From positions 186,001 through 250,000 of the forward strand of contig JAUJYZ010001502.1 in NCBI GenBank assembly GCA_033675265.1: 64,000 bases of DNA. Direction: 5' to 3'. The translations under genes and the position numbers were made by a program. Under the pieces are notes generated by a model. The model made no database searches, was not told where the DNA came from, and was given only the letters and a program-made list of their open reading frames with translations. Of the stretch, positions 1 to 9,190 are shown in pieces (positions within the stretch are counted from its first letter, which is position 1; each line of letters begins with the position of its first letter). Source of the DNA: Actinostola sp. cb2023. Lineage: Eukaryota > Cnidaria > Anthozoa > Actiniaria > Actinostolidae.

Positions 1-1478
1 CCGGAACTGGTGTTGACTTGGGTTCTACCGGAAGGGGTAGTCTACTCAGCGCGTCGGCGTTACCATTTTCTCGTCCAGGTCTGTAGACCAAATCGTACTC
101 ATAAGCTGAGAGTGTTAGGGCCCACCTTTGCACTCTGCCTGATGCCATTGGTGGAATAGCTTTATCCGAGCTCAACAAACCTAATAGCGGTTTATGATCC
201 GTGTAAATCTCGAAATGACGGCCATATAAGAACTGATGAAACTTCTTGACTGCGAAAACAACTGCTAGTGCCTCTTTGTCTAGTTGGGAGTAGTTCTTCT
301 CCGCTTTGGATAGGGTTCTGGAAGCATAAGACACTGGTTTCTCAGAACCCTCCTCCATGACTTGTGCCAGAACCGCACCAACTCCATAGGGAGAAGCGTC
401 ACAAGAGAGTACAAGCTCTTGGGTTTGGTCATAATGAACCAGCAGACGTGATGACTGCAGAAGGTCTTTGGCGGCTTGGAAAGCCTTTTCCTGTCCCTTT
501 CCCCATTTCCAGGTGTGGTTTTGACGCAGCAGAACGTGTAAAGGTTCTAGCGTTGATGCTAGGTTTGGCAAGAACTTACCATAAAAATTTATCATTCCCA
601 GGAATGACTTCAATTCTGAGACATTCTTAGGCGTTGGCGCGTCCTTGACGGCTTTTACTTTGGCTTCAACAGGGTGAAATCCTTCGGCGTCTACTCGATA
701 ACCAAGGCATTCCAGCGATGCTTTCATGAAGTTACATTTCTTGGTTTTAAGTCGTAGACCAGCTTCTGATAAGCGTTTGAGAGTTTCATTGATGTTTCTC
801 AGGTGCTCTTCTTCTGTGCGTCCAGTAATGAGAATGTTATCTAGAAACACTCCTACGCATGGAATACCCTGCAGAAGGGTCTCCATAGTCCTCTGGAAAA
901 TTCCCGGTGCCGATGAAACACCATATGGTAGACGATTATATCTGTATAGGCCTTGGTGTGTATTGATCGTCACATACTGCTTGGAGTCGTCGTCCAGTAA
1001 CATCTGCTCATAGGCATGACTTAGATCAAGCTCTGTAAAGGTTTTACCCCCCGCTAGCTTTGTGTAGAGGTCATCGATCTTGGGAATAGGATAGGCATCT
1101 AATGTTGAGACCTTGTTGACCGTGAGCTTATAATCGCCACAGAGTCTAATTGTACCGTCAGACTTGACAACAGGGACGATGGGCGTGGCCCAATCGGAGT
1201 ACTGTACAGGTTCAATGGTACCTTCTTTTTGCAGCCTCTCCAGCTCTTGTTCAATCTTCTCTCGCAGTGTATATGGTACTGGTCTCGCTCTGTAGAATTC
1301 TGGTTTAGTGCCTGGGTCTACGTGAATTCTCGCCTTCTTTCCCTTCAAGGTACCAAGTCCCTCTTCAAACAACTGGGGGTAGCTGTTGACGACGTCTTCC
1401 AGTTTCGTGTCTTGTGATATTATTTTAATCGTGGGCCAATCGAGCTGTATTTTCTCTAACCAGTCTCGACCAAGGAGG
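1..1478 (-). CDS. pol: Ty3/gypsy element B pol, RT-RNase H part, partial at window edge
   Basis: Minus-strand reading is open from about 1478 to base 1 and leaves the window. It encodes the reverse transcriptase and RNase H of a Ty3/gypsy polyprotein, which copy element RNA into DNA. In order: the RT N-terminus with IEPVQYSDWATPIVPV, the palm with TELDLSHAYEQM, the catalytic box FLDN at about 836-847, then RNase H with LSCDASPYGVGAVLAQ and TDHKPL, ending at NGNADALSRLPLPVEP. The integrase lies beyond the left edge. The usual second catalytic Asp of the F/YxDD box is Asn here (GAT AAC). The frame is entered by a shift near 1475 from the upstream protease. Family assignment is firm; activity is doubtful. 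Confidence 0.9.
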
Positions 1479-2583
1479 GCGGGCCTTTTCCTTCTACTAC
1501 ATGTAAGGGTAACTTGACGTTTTGCTTTCCATAAGCGACCGACACTTCAATAATTCCCTTTGGGTTAATCTTCTCTCCTGTGTAGGTTTGTAGTACAATG
1601 TTAGTGTTCTGCAAGGGGGTCGGTCTTCCCCTCCCCACAAGGTTTCATATGTTTTGGCACTGATAATCGATAGCGAGGCTCCTGTGTCTAGCTCCATTTG
1701 CAAATCTTTACCATTTAATTCAATGTTCACCTGATATGGTGGAGAGCGACTACTTCTGACTGTGTAAAAAGTGTACGGTCCTGCATCTTCTTCGTCGGAG
1801 TTCCCTTCCTCTCCCTGCATGCGATGGGTACCCTGTGGTTTATGCGGCTGTGGTTTGCTGGCATCTCCCTTACTTCGACATGCACGGGAGACGTGGCCCT
1901 GCTTACCACAAGCATAACACTTAGCATTCTTATGATAACATACGTTAGAGTCGTGCGGCCCATTACAATGATAGCATGGCTTATTATTATTGGATGCGGG
2001 CTTCCTGTGGTTTATGGGCTTGCTTTCAAACTTGTTTACATTTGGACATATTTCACTTTTTAAACCCTTGTGTAAATCTACTGCGTCCTTTTCAGCCGTT
2101 TCTATCGCTAATGCCAACTGTAGTGCTCTCTTAAGACTTAATTTGGGCTCCGCCAGAAGTCGTTTCTGGATTTTGTCGTTGTTTGTACCACAAACTAATC
2201 GATCACGCAGCATTTCTTCCAGTGTTGGACCAAAATCACAGTATTCTGATAGACTCCTAAGTTCTGCTAGGAATGTAGAAATGGACTCACCATTTTCCTG
2301 AGTGTGAGTGTTGAATCTGAAGCGTTGAACGATGACAGACGGTTGGGGTTTGTAGAATTCTTGCAATCGCTTCGTAAGGTCTTCATAACTTTTATCTTTC
2401 GGTTGATCAGGAGTGAACAAATTTAAGCTTGTATGTTTTGGCTCCGACAGTAGCCAAAAAAATGGACTTCTGCTTGTCTTCACTCTTGATATCATTCGCT
2501 TCGAAATAGTGGTTTAATCTTTCCACGTAGTTTCCCCAGTCTTCTGTCTCTTGATACTCGTCGATTTTCCCGTACATCGCCAT
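1479..2583 (-). pseudogene. gag-pro: Ty3/gypsy element B gag and protease, frameshifted
   Basis: Starts at ATG 2583, 65 nt inside a primer-binding-like site. The capsid region runs in one frame to about 2425, then in a second frame to about 1640. It has two Cys-rich knuckles, the second a classic CCHC (CYACGKQGHVSRAC). A retroviral-type aspartic protease follows (MELDTGASLSII). The protease C-terminal half is in a third reading (about 1638-1475) before the RT frame. At least three frame changes (near 2425, 1640 and 1475) break what should be one or two ORFs. Two of these lie next to homopolymers, so assembly error is possible, but decay is the simpler reading. Confidence 0.85.
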
Positions 2584-2647
2584 GGCATGTGCACTCAAAG
2601 GCTTTGAAGACGCTTTTTCATGAAGTTAGGGTTGAAATTAGAATTTA

Positions 2648-2658
2648 CCTCGTCGCCA
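2648..2658 (-). other. Candidate primer-binding site of gypsy B
   Basis: Minus-strand TGGCGACGAGG follows ...ACCACAT and precedes gag ATG 2583. A TGG-starting stretch just inside an LTR end is the usual tRNA 3'-CCA complement. At most some 40 bp of a possible LTR remain between this site and the stop of gag A at 2689, so B's 5' LTR looks truncated at the A/B junction. Confidence 0.5.
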
Positions 2659-3317
2659 ATGTGGTAAAGTGAACCGAGATACGATGGATTAAACAAACTT
2701 TAATCTGAAACCAAGTACGGTAACAAAACATTGACTGTCCTCAGTGACTTGACGAATATGACCACGTCCTTTGCGTTTTGACCTGCAGCACTTTGCAAAA
2801 TGTCCCACTTTCTTACAACTATGACATGTAGTTGATCTTGCCTTGCATTCTGGGTCATTTTTGTAGTGCCCTCTCTGGCCACAATTGTAGCAGCTGCCCT
2901 GTCTCGCGTTTCCTTGTTTAAAAGTCGTGTTGTACGTAGCATTCACATTCTCTCCACTTGCCTGGTCGCTCTCTATGGACCTTGCCTGTCTTTCTGCTGC
3001 CTCCATCGCTCTGGCGAGTTCTTGTGCTCTCAGAAGGGTCAATTTTCCACCACCTTCTAGTAGTTTCTTTCGTAGGTTGTGTGATTTACATTTATCGATC
3101 AGTTGGTCGCGGATATGCTCGCTCTTTTTCTCTCCGAAATCACAATTTCCAGCAAGTTGAAACAATCTAGTGGTAAATTGATCAACAGTCTCTGACTCGT
3201 CTTGTTTTACTTGTCGAAACTGGTGTCTTTCAAATGGCACGTTGACCTGTGGAGAGAAATGGTGGTCCAAGGTTCTCATCACTTTGTCGTATTCTTTGGG
3301 CGCGTTCACACTGGTAT

Positions 3318-3552
3318 TCTAGATCGATCTGAGATCGATCTAGGTCAAATGCGAGCTAAGTGTAAACGCAATTTTTTTTTCTAGATCGATCTCAGATCGA
3401 TCTACAACTCCAGTGTGAACGCTCCCTCAGATCGAACTGAGATCGATCTCAGATCGATCTGAGATCGATCTCAGATCGATCCAAGTGTGAACGCAATTTT
3501 TTTTTCTAGATCGATCTGAGATCGATCTCAGATCGATCCAAGTGTGAACGCA
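3318..3552. repeat. Left subterminal GATCGATCT array
   Basis: Repeated AGATCGATCTCAGATCGATC blocks, each palindromic at GATCGATC, separated by an AGTGTGAACGCAA motif with a T9 run. A matching inverted array sits at 5036-5130. Such subterminal arrays are usually transposase-binding sites or foldback DNA; which applies here is unknown. Confidence 0.85.
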
Positions 3553-3907
3553 AGCGAGCTAGAAGTGGGCTATGCTTATATAATTAGAAATGTCAGCTAT
3601 ATTTTATAGTAACATTTACATACATATGTTTTATTTAATATTTCCCGTAGGGCTTGTCAGTCACAATTTACGTTTATAAAGAAATGCGAAAATAGACGGT
3701 CATTTATTGTATCACGGCTCGTACGGTGATGGAAAAGCCGCGTATAGCACAGTTCCGTGTGAACGGAACGCCTAATTAACGTACAACTTTTTGAACGGTT
3801 ACAAATTCGTCCGGAACCGTGTAGACGGCCGTTAGGTTGGATGTTCAAAGCGCAACAACTGAAACGAGATATAATGGCGCTTTTTGAGCAAACTTGAAAT
3901 AATCCAA

Positions 3908-4288
3908 ATAATTATTTTATTTATTTTATTTATTTATAAAATCTTTTGACAGACGGCCTACGTCAGCAGAGCTGATTTTCAGAAGGGCTCTGTATAGAGA
4001 AATATAAATATAAATATAATAGATAAATTATAGAATAATAGAAAAATTACAAATAATGGAATAGTAGAATAATTAAAATATTAAAATAATTAAAAATATT
4101 GTATATATCAATGTACAAATAAGCTATAAAAGAGTTATAAAAGGATTATATATATTCAAGAACGGCCCTCTTAAAAGAATTTCTATTTAAAAGTGATTTT
4201 ATATGTATAGGTAAGGCGTTCCAGTCACTGGTGCAGCAATTAAATGTTCTTTGAAGGCCCCAGTTTGTACGTATTATTTGTATTTCCT
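3908..4288 (-). mobile_element. 5'-truncated LINE 3' end
   Basis: On the minus strand an open stretch with TSDWNALPIHIKSLLNRNSF and ending AVLEYI-stop matches the typical C-terminus of CR1/L2/Jockey-type LINE polyproteins (W-N-x-L-P then F-K). It is followed by a 3' UTR and an AAATAAATAAA-type tail at 3908-3945. Only about 45 codons remain. It lies inside the 3298-5149 transposon, so it came in with or after that element. Confidence 0.65.
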
Positions 4289-4879
4289 GCGGGGACTCAT
4301 CAGTTTCTCAATATATCACCGCGTAAACTGCAGCTTATAAGCACTGGGCTTATACAAGTTCGTAATGGTTTATGGGTGGGCTTATAAACGGCAATTGTTG
4401 TTGTTTGAAAGTATATGGGCCTATAACCGGGAAGGCTTATAAGCTGGGGGAGGGGGCGGTATGGCCTTATTTTGAGCGTTCACCCAACAGGCCACGTGCA
4501 GGACTTGCGACATTTTGGGCGAGCGCTTAATTTCAAGCACCTTTTCGCAGACAAGTCACACGATTTTTCTGTTGAAGTCATAAACGGCCTACACAAACCA
4601 AAGCTATGTAGACTACAGACAGCGCCATCTAAGCCTGGTCATTTTCAAAAGCAATATACGCCACGTTTACAAGCAGCAAAGGCATGATTCCAATGATCCC
4701 GCAATATGTTGTGGTACAACATCACGAATAATCACGTGCATCACTCGAGCGTACTGCTCATGAATGTTCACAACTAATTTACATATCAGCAGAATCATGA
4801 CCATATAAAAACGAGTTTTATACGAAATCATTCTACTAACATTGAAAATTTTCACCATAGAGCAAATCTAACTCAGAGA

Positions 4880-4985
4880 AACAGAAGAAAGAAAGAAAAA
4901 AAAAAAGAATTATTGATACTACATTTGACTGGGATTCGAACCCGAGACTTCTGCGTCGTAGTCCAACGTCTTACCTATTCTCCCA
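4880..4985 (-). mobile_element. tRNA-like SINE head
   Basis: Minus strand contains GGTTCGAATCCC, a perfect Pol III B box, about 40 nt after an A-box-like AGAATAGGTAAGAC, then a pyrimidine-rich tail of T and C runs. The acceptor stem does not pair, so it is not a functional tRNA gene. A tRNA-derived SINE fragment is the best reading. Confidence 0.5.
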
Positions 4986-5035
4986 AAAATAACAACTTTT
5001 CAAGTATCCAGTGTGAACGCAAATCCAAAGTGGAC

Positions 5036-5130
5036 TCAGATCGATCTGAGATCGATCTGAGATCGATCCAAGTGTGAACGCAATTTTTTTTTCTAGATCG
5101 ATCTCAGATCGATCTCAGATCGATCTAGAA
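5036..5130. repeat. Right subterminal GATCGATCT array
   Basis: Inverted counterpart of the array at 3318-3552, ending 19 bp from the right terminus of the 3298-5149 transposon. It carries the same AGTGTGAACGCAA plus T9 spacer. Confidence 0.8.
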
Positions 5131-5383
5131 CCCCAGTGTGAACGCGCCCTTTGTCGTCTTCGCCAACTGGTCCAGGGTCTGTAAGCGTGTCGTAAACATC
5201 CTGTACTTCTAGTCCTGCGCAGTGTAGAAGTAATGCTTTTCTTTGGGGATCCTTGTCGATGCCTTTAGCTTCTACGTAAAACTCAAACGACCGTTTCCAT
5301 CTCGTCCAGCGACGACCTACGCTCGTCGGGTTGCCTTTACAATCGAATGGAGCGATGCTTCCAATTTCCACGTTTAAAGACAT

Positions 5384-5512
5384 CTCTTGTCGGTTCTTTT
5401 AAATTTTCAACGCATTTAAGCTTTATTCCTCGCTCTCAAACACTCGTACACTTCTCTACTCCATGCGGTCTGTCCTCGCATCCCATAATGTTCCTACACA
5501 GGGATCCCGACA
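5384..5512. other. Remnant 5' flank of gypsy A
   Basis: Between gag A's ATG and the first satellite unit. This should hold A's leader or LTR end, but I see no second LTR copy and no clear primer site, so A is truncated here by the satellite. Confidence 0.4.
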
Positions 5513-6049
5513 CTACATGTAGTAATGGACATGTATCGTGCTGTATCGTACCATGATTCTTTACAGTACTGTAGTAATGGACATGTGTCGTGCTGTTTCA
5601 TACCATGATTCTTTACAGTACTGTAGTAATGGACATGTGTCGTGCTGTTTCATACCATGATTCTTTACAGTACTGTAGTAATGGACATGTATCGTGCTGT
5701 ATCGTACCATGATTCTTTACAGTACTGCAGTAATGGACATGTATCGTGCTGTATCATACCATGATTCTTTACAGTACTGTAGTAATGGACATGTATCGTG
5801 CTGTATCATACCATGATTCTTTACAGTACTGTAGTAATGGACATGTGTCGTGCTGTTTCATACCATGATTCTTTACAGTACTGTAGTAATGGACAGGTAT
5901 CGTGCTGTATCGTACCATGATTCTTTACAGTACTGTAGTAATGGACATGTATCGTGCTGTATCGTACCATGATTATTTACACTGTAGTAATAGACATGTA
6001 TCGTGCTGTATCATACCATGATTCTTTACAATACTGTAGTAATGGACAT
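5513..6049 (+). repeat. 52-bp satellite, block 1 left part
   Basis: About ten head-to-tail copies of a 52-bp unit with TAATGGACATGTATCGTGC, ACCATGATTCTTT and the perfect 12-bp palindrome TACAGTACTGTA at each unit border. Units differ by point changes such as ATGTATCG/ATGTGTCG. The block is cut inside a unit by the LTR of element C at 6050 and resumes at 11456 after a 5-bp duplicate, GACAT. Short reading frames across it are by-products of the repeat, not genes. Confidence 0.97.
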
Positions 6050-6236
6050 TGTAGTGAACTATAAGACGATAGAGTGCCGTTTCAAAGGCTTTATTCTGAT
6101 AAACCTCAAACTGCATGTTATAAACAAAACATGGCGGCCTGTCGCAAACTAAAATGACCGCTGACTAATTGCAGGCACATGAAAACACAGGTAGCCCAAT
6201 CAATACACGATAATAACAAACGTTCAAATCAGTACA
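6050..6236 (-). repeat. 3' LTR of element C
   Basis: 187 bp with TG...CA ends, identical by eye to 11269-11455. Immediately inside (6237-6247, minus strand) is the polypurine AAGGGGGAGAA that primes plus-strand synthesis. It abuts the pol stop codon. Confidence 0.95.
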
Positions 6237-6247
6237 TTCTCCCCCTT

Positions 6248-8665
6248 CTAAATATTAAGCTTATCAACGGGGCGACGAGCTCGCTGAGAGCGTCGCAGTG
6301 TTATGGGGGATTGTTCACTTGGTGCTTGTAAAGATACTTCTTCAGTGATGTCACTACGTGGTGCTTGTTCTTCACTGTGGGCTTGATCTTCAGTAGATAT
6401 TGTCAAGTCTGGAATGGGATGTACTTCCATTCTGGGCTGAGGTAGAGTTTGTGGTTCCTTTGATTGACCTCTAGGAGCAAGGCTCTTGGTAGACACAGTA
6501 GTCTCCCTACCATCTGGGTAGCGCACATGTGCATAGTGGGGGTTCGCTTGAAGCAACTCAGCTTCGTCCACCAAAGGGTCAGTCTTGCTATTCCGGACAT
6601 TACGCTTGACATAGATCGGACCAGGAGTAGCTAGCCATGTAGGAACAGAACTGCCAGCCGAAGACCGACGTGAGAACCCAAGGAAACGTTCGTGAGGTGT
6701 CTCGTTTGTTGCGGTGCATAAGAGTGAACGGACTGAGTGCAACACGTCTGGGAGGACATCCTGCCAATGCTCTATTGGAAGGTTATTGGATTTAAGACTC
6801 ATTGTAATCGCTTTCCAGATGGTACCATTATACTTCTCAACTTGACCATTGCCAGCCGGATTGTAGCTAGTGGTACGGCTCATCGCAACCCCTTTTTCAG
6901 TGAGGAAGGCTCGTAACTCATGGCTCATGAAAGACGCCCCTCGGTCAGAGTGAACGTACGCTGGCATCCCGAAGAGAGAGAAGAGTGTGGTGAGACACTT
7001 GATTACTGTCGTTGTGGAAACATCAGGACATGGGAATACAAATGGAAATCTGGAGAATTCATCAATTATATTGAGGAAGTATCTGTTCTTGTTAGTTGAT
7101 GGCAACGGGCCTTTGAAGTCGATGTTGATCCTTTCAAATGGTTGAGTAGCTTTGATGAGATGAGTTTCCTCAGGATGGTGGAACTTAGGTTTACACTCAC
7201 AACAAACAGGGCACGAATTCGTCATCTGCCTGACTTCCTCAAGTGAATATGGGAGGTTTTTGGCTCGTATGAAATGCCAAAGTCTTGTTATGCCTGGATG
7301 GCAGAGTGACTGGTGAAGCTTGTAGAGGGAATCTTGTGTAGCTGCAGCACAAGTGGCGCGTGATAGAGTGTCCGGTGGGATATTGTCGTTTCCCGGTCGA
7401 TATACAATGTCGAAACTGTAACAAGAGAGCTCAATCCTCCAACGCATAATCTTGTCATTCTTGATTTTGCCTTTGTGGCGCTGGTCGAACATGTAGGATA
7501 CAGACTTTTGGTCAGTCGTAAGAGTGAAATGTCTTCCAGTCAGGAAATGTTTCCAGTGTCTCAATGCCTCGACAATCGCCTGGGCTTCCTTCTCAATTGA
7601 CGCATGTTTCAGCTCACTCCCTTGCAGAGTCCTTGAGAAGAAGGCAACAGGTCTTCCCTTTTGGTTGAGAGTAGCTGCCAACGCTACATCTGAGGCATCA
7701 GTCTCCACTTCAAATGGTGTATTCTCGTCAATTGCTGTAACAACTGCTTCCTCTATTATCTTCTTGATCCCTTGAAATGCCTTTACAGCCTCTTGAGGTA
7801 AAGGGAATGACTTTGCGCTGGTGATTGGCTTGATGCGGTCAGAGTATGCCGGGATCCATCGTGAATAGTAAGAGAATAACCCCAGGCATCTATTGAGGGC
7901 CTTGGTGTCATGTGGAACAGGAAGCTCACGCAGCGGTCGTAGCCGTTCAGGATCCGGGCAGATGGTTCCTTCTTCGATGACATATCCCAGGATCGGAAGG
8001 CGCCGGGTTGAAAAGATGCTCTTATCATCATTGTATGTTATGTTCTTTTGTTTAGCGGCTTCAAGAAAACATGTCAGGTTTTTGTCATGGTCTTCTTGGG
8101 TTTTACCACAGATGGTGATGTTGTCCAGGTAAGGGAATACCGCTTTAAGATCTTCTTCTTGCACAAGTTTCATCATCTCCCTTTGGAAGCACGCCACTCC
8201 ATTAGTCACACCAAAAGGAAGACGTGTAAACTGGAAGAGGCCATTTCGAGCTTCGAAAGCGGTATATGGTCTGTCTTCGTCTTTGAGGGACACTTGGTGG
8301 TATGCGCTCTTCAGGTCGACGGTGCTGAAGACTCGGTACTGAGCAATGTCGTTGATAGTGTCATTGATTCTGGGTAATGGGAAGGCATCTAGTAGTGTAA
8401 ATCGGTTGATAGTCTGGGAGTAGTCTATGGCCAGTCGTTTCTTGTGGTTTTCGTCTTTAGTCACTACAACTTGAGCTCGCCATGGAGATTGACTCGGCTC
8501 TATGATGCCTTCTTTGAGTAGCCTCTCCACTTCTCCATTGATGAAGGCCAGATCTTCTTGACTGTAACGTCTTGACTTAGTGATGATAGGATGACAATCT
8601 GCAGTCAGGTTTGCAAACGGTGCTGGTGGATCCATGTTCAGTGTAGATAGACCAAGATAGATAAG
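6248..8665 (-). CDS. pol: Element C pol: reverse transcriptase, RNase H, integrase
   Basis: Open to the stop at 6248 (the frame is open from 8806, but the first ~47 codons are out of frame with the protease, so homology starts near 8665). Reading residues from 8806: RT with FSTVDLKSAYHQVSL and the catalytic box YLDN at about 227-229; RNase H with TDASDVALAATL and RWRIELSCYSFDIVYRPGND; integrase with a His/Cys zinc domain (HQSLCHPG, CPVCCEC) and the D,D-35-E core (NIDFKGPLP, HSDRGASFM, GNGQVEKYN). No chromodomain is seen. The enzymatic part is otherwise uninterrupted. As in element B, the second catalytic Asp of the RT box is Asn, which if real should cripple polymerisation unless this lineage tolerates it. 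Confidence 0.93.
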   Translation of the reverse strand, partial: LIYLGLSTLNMDPPAPFANLTADCHPIITKSRRYSQEDLAFINGEVERLLKEGIIEPSQSPWRAQVVVTKDENHKKRLAIDYSQTINRFTLLDAFPLPRINDTINDIAQYRVFSTVDLKSAYHQVSLKDEDRPYTAFEARNGLFQFTRLPFGVTNGVACFQREMMKLVQEEDLKAVFPYLDNITICGKTQEDHDKNLTCFLEAAKQKNITYNDDKSIFSTRRLPILGYVIEEGTICPDPERLRPLRELPVPHDTKALNRCLGLFSYYSRWIPAYSDRIKPITSAKSFPLPQEAVKAFQGIKKIIEEAVVTAIDENTPFEVETDASDVALAATLNQKGRPVAFFSRTLQGSELKHASIEKEAQAIVEALRHWKHFLTGRHFTLTTDQKSVSYMFDQRHKGKIKNDKIMRWRIELSCYSFDIVYRPGNDNIPPDTLSRATCAAATQDSLYKLHQSLCHPGITRLWHFIRAKNLPYSLEEVRQMTNSCPVCCECKPKFHHPEETHLIKATQPFERINIDFKGPLPSTNKNRYFLNIIDEFSRFPFVFPCPDVSTTTVIKCLTTLFSLFGMPAYVHSDRGASFMSHELRAFLTEKGVAMSRTTSYNPAGNGQVEKYNGTIWKAITMSLKSNNLPIEHWQDVLPDVLHSVRSLLCTATNETPHERFLGFSRRSSAGSSVPTWLATPGPIYVKRNVRNSKTDPLVDEAELLQANPHYAHVRYPDGRETTVSTKSLAPRGQSKEPQTLPQPRMEVHPIPDLTISTEDQAHSEEQAPRSDITEEVSLQAPSEQSPITLRRSQRARRPVDKLNI

Positions 8666-9190
8666 GTTTTGGACCACCATAATTGAAAGTAACACTTTCG
8701 TGCTGCGACTGAAAATTGAGTCCCAGGATAAGGTCTGCACAAAGTCCTGGTAGTACTGACAGATGAAAACCTTTGTATACCCTTCCTTGATAGGCGAGGT
8801 CAACAATGCAGCACCCTGTCACTTTTGTAGAAAATGCTGACGTCGCCATGGAGACAGTACTGGAGGATGGATGAATGGTTATAGCTGCTGCTTCCACCAG
8901 GCTAGGGTGGATGAAACTTTCACTACTTCCACTGTCGAAGAGAGCCTTGACTTTCCATCCCGCGTTAATTTCTACCGTAGCTGATGACTTCTTGAGGGAT
9001 TCTGGGGTCCCTGTGGTGGCGAGTGTTGGGGACCAGATTGCAGCTGAAAATCCCTCTTTGGGTTTGCTTGACTTTCCACGGCATGCTTTCGCAAAGTGCC
9101 CTTTTTTTTGACATTTGTTACAGGTGGCATCACGAGCTGGGCATTTAGAACGAGGATGCTTGGTGTTACCACAGAAGAAACATGTTTGTG
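8577..9190 (-). pseudogene. pro: Element C nucleocapsid knuckles and aspartic protease
   Basis: A different frame from both gag and RT. It holds a Cys cluster and CCHC knuckle (CFFCGNTKHPRSKC, CNKCQKKGHFAKAC), then a protease with ALFDSGSSESFIHP and the later LILGLNF motif. The stop at 8577 lies past the point (about 8665) where homology moves to the RT frame. The two frame changes (about 9190 and 8665) may be indels or, for one of them, programmed frameshifting; I see no classical heptamer, so indels are more likely. Confidence 0.8.

Larger units (their letters stand above)
3298..5149. mobile_element. Non-autonomous DNA transposon, TTT target duplication
   Basis: 1852-bp insert whose ends are inverted copies of GGGCGCGTTCACACTGG, flanked by TTT on both sides (3295-3297 and 5150-5152). 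It interrupts gag A, and excision with one TTT restores the frame, so the borders are certain. A 3-bp duplication fits PIF/Harbinger-like elements, but no transposase is present, so the superfamily is inference. Both subterminal zones carry tandem GATCGATCTGAGATC motifs alternating with AGTGTGAACGCAA. The middle holds a LINE fragment and a SINE-like tRNA head. Confidence 0.85.
2689..5383 (-). pseudogene. gag: Ty3/gypsy element A gag, split by a DNA transposon
   Basis: A second gypsy gag, distinct from B's. The N-terminal part runs from ATG 5383 to 5153 (SVGRRWTRWKRSFEFYVEA). The rest runs from 3297 to a stop at 2689. It is rich in capsid-like helices (TVDQFTTRLFQLAGNCDFG) and ends with two zinc knuckles (CYNCGQRGHYKNDPEC, then CHSCKKVGHFAKCC). 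The interval 3298-5149 is a DNA transposon. Deleting it with one TTT target copy rejoins the two halves in frame. No protease or RT of A remains; element B sequence begins right after the gag stop. Gag would form the particle and bind RNA. This copy is dead. Confidence 0.88.

Noticed and set aside
1824..2301. Plus-strand ORFs opposite gag B, and similarly 2866-3170 opposite gag A
   Set aside because: Antisense shadows of clearly recognisable gag sequence.
3313..3545. CRISPR-like array
   Set aside because: Repeats are palindromic, nearly contiguous and lack unique spacers, and the genome is animal.
4929..4985. Functional tRNA gene
   Set aside because: B box is good, but the acceptor and anticodon stems do not pair; SINE head is preferred.
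7524..8377. Plus-strand ORFs opposite pol C
   Set aside because: Antisense shadows of RT and RNase H.
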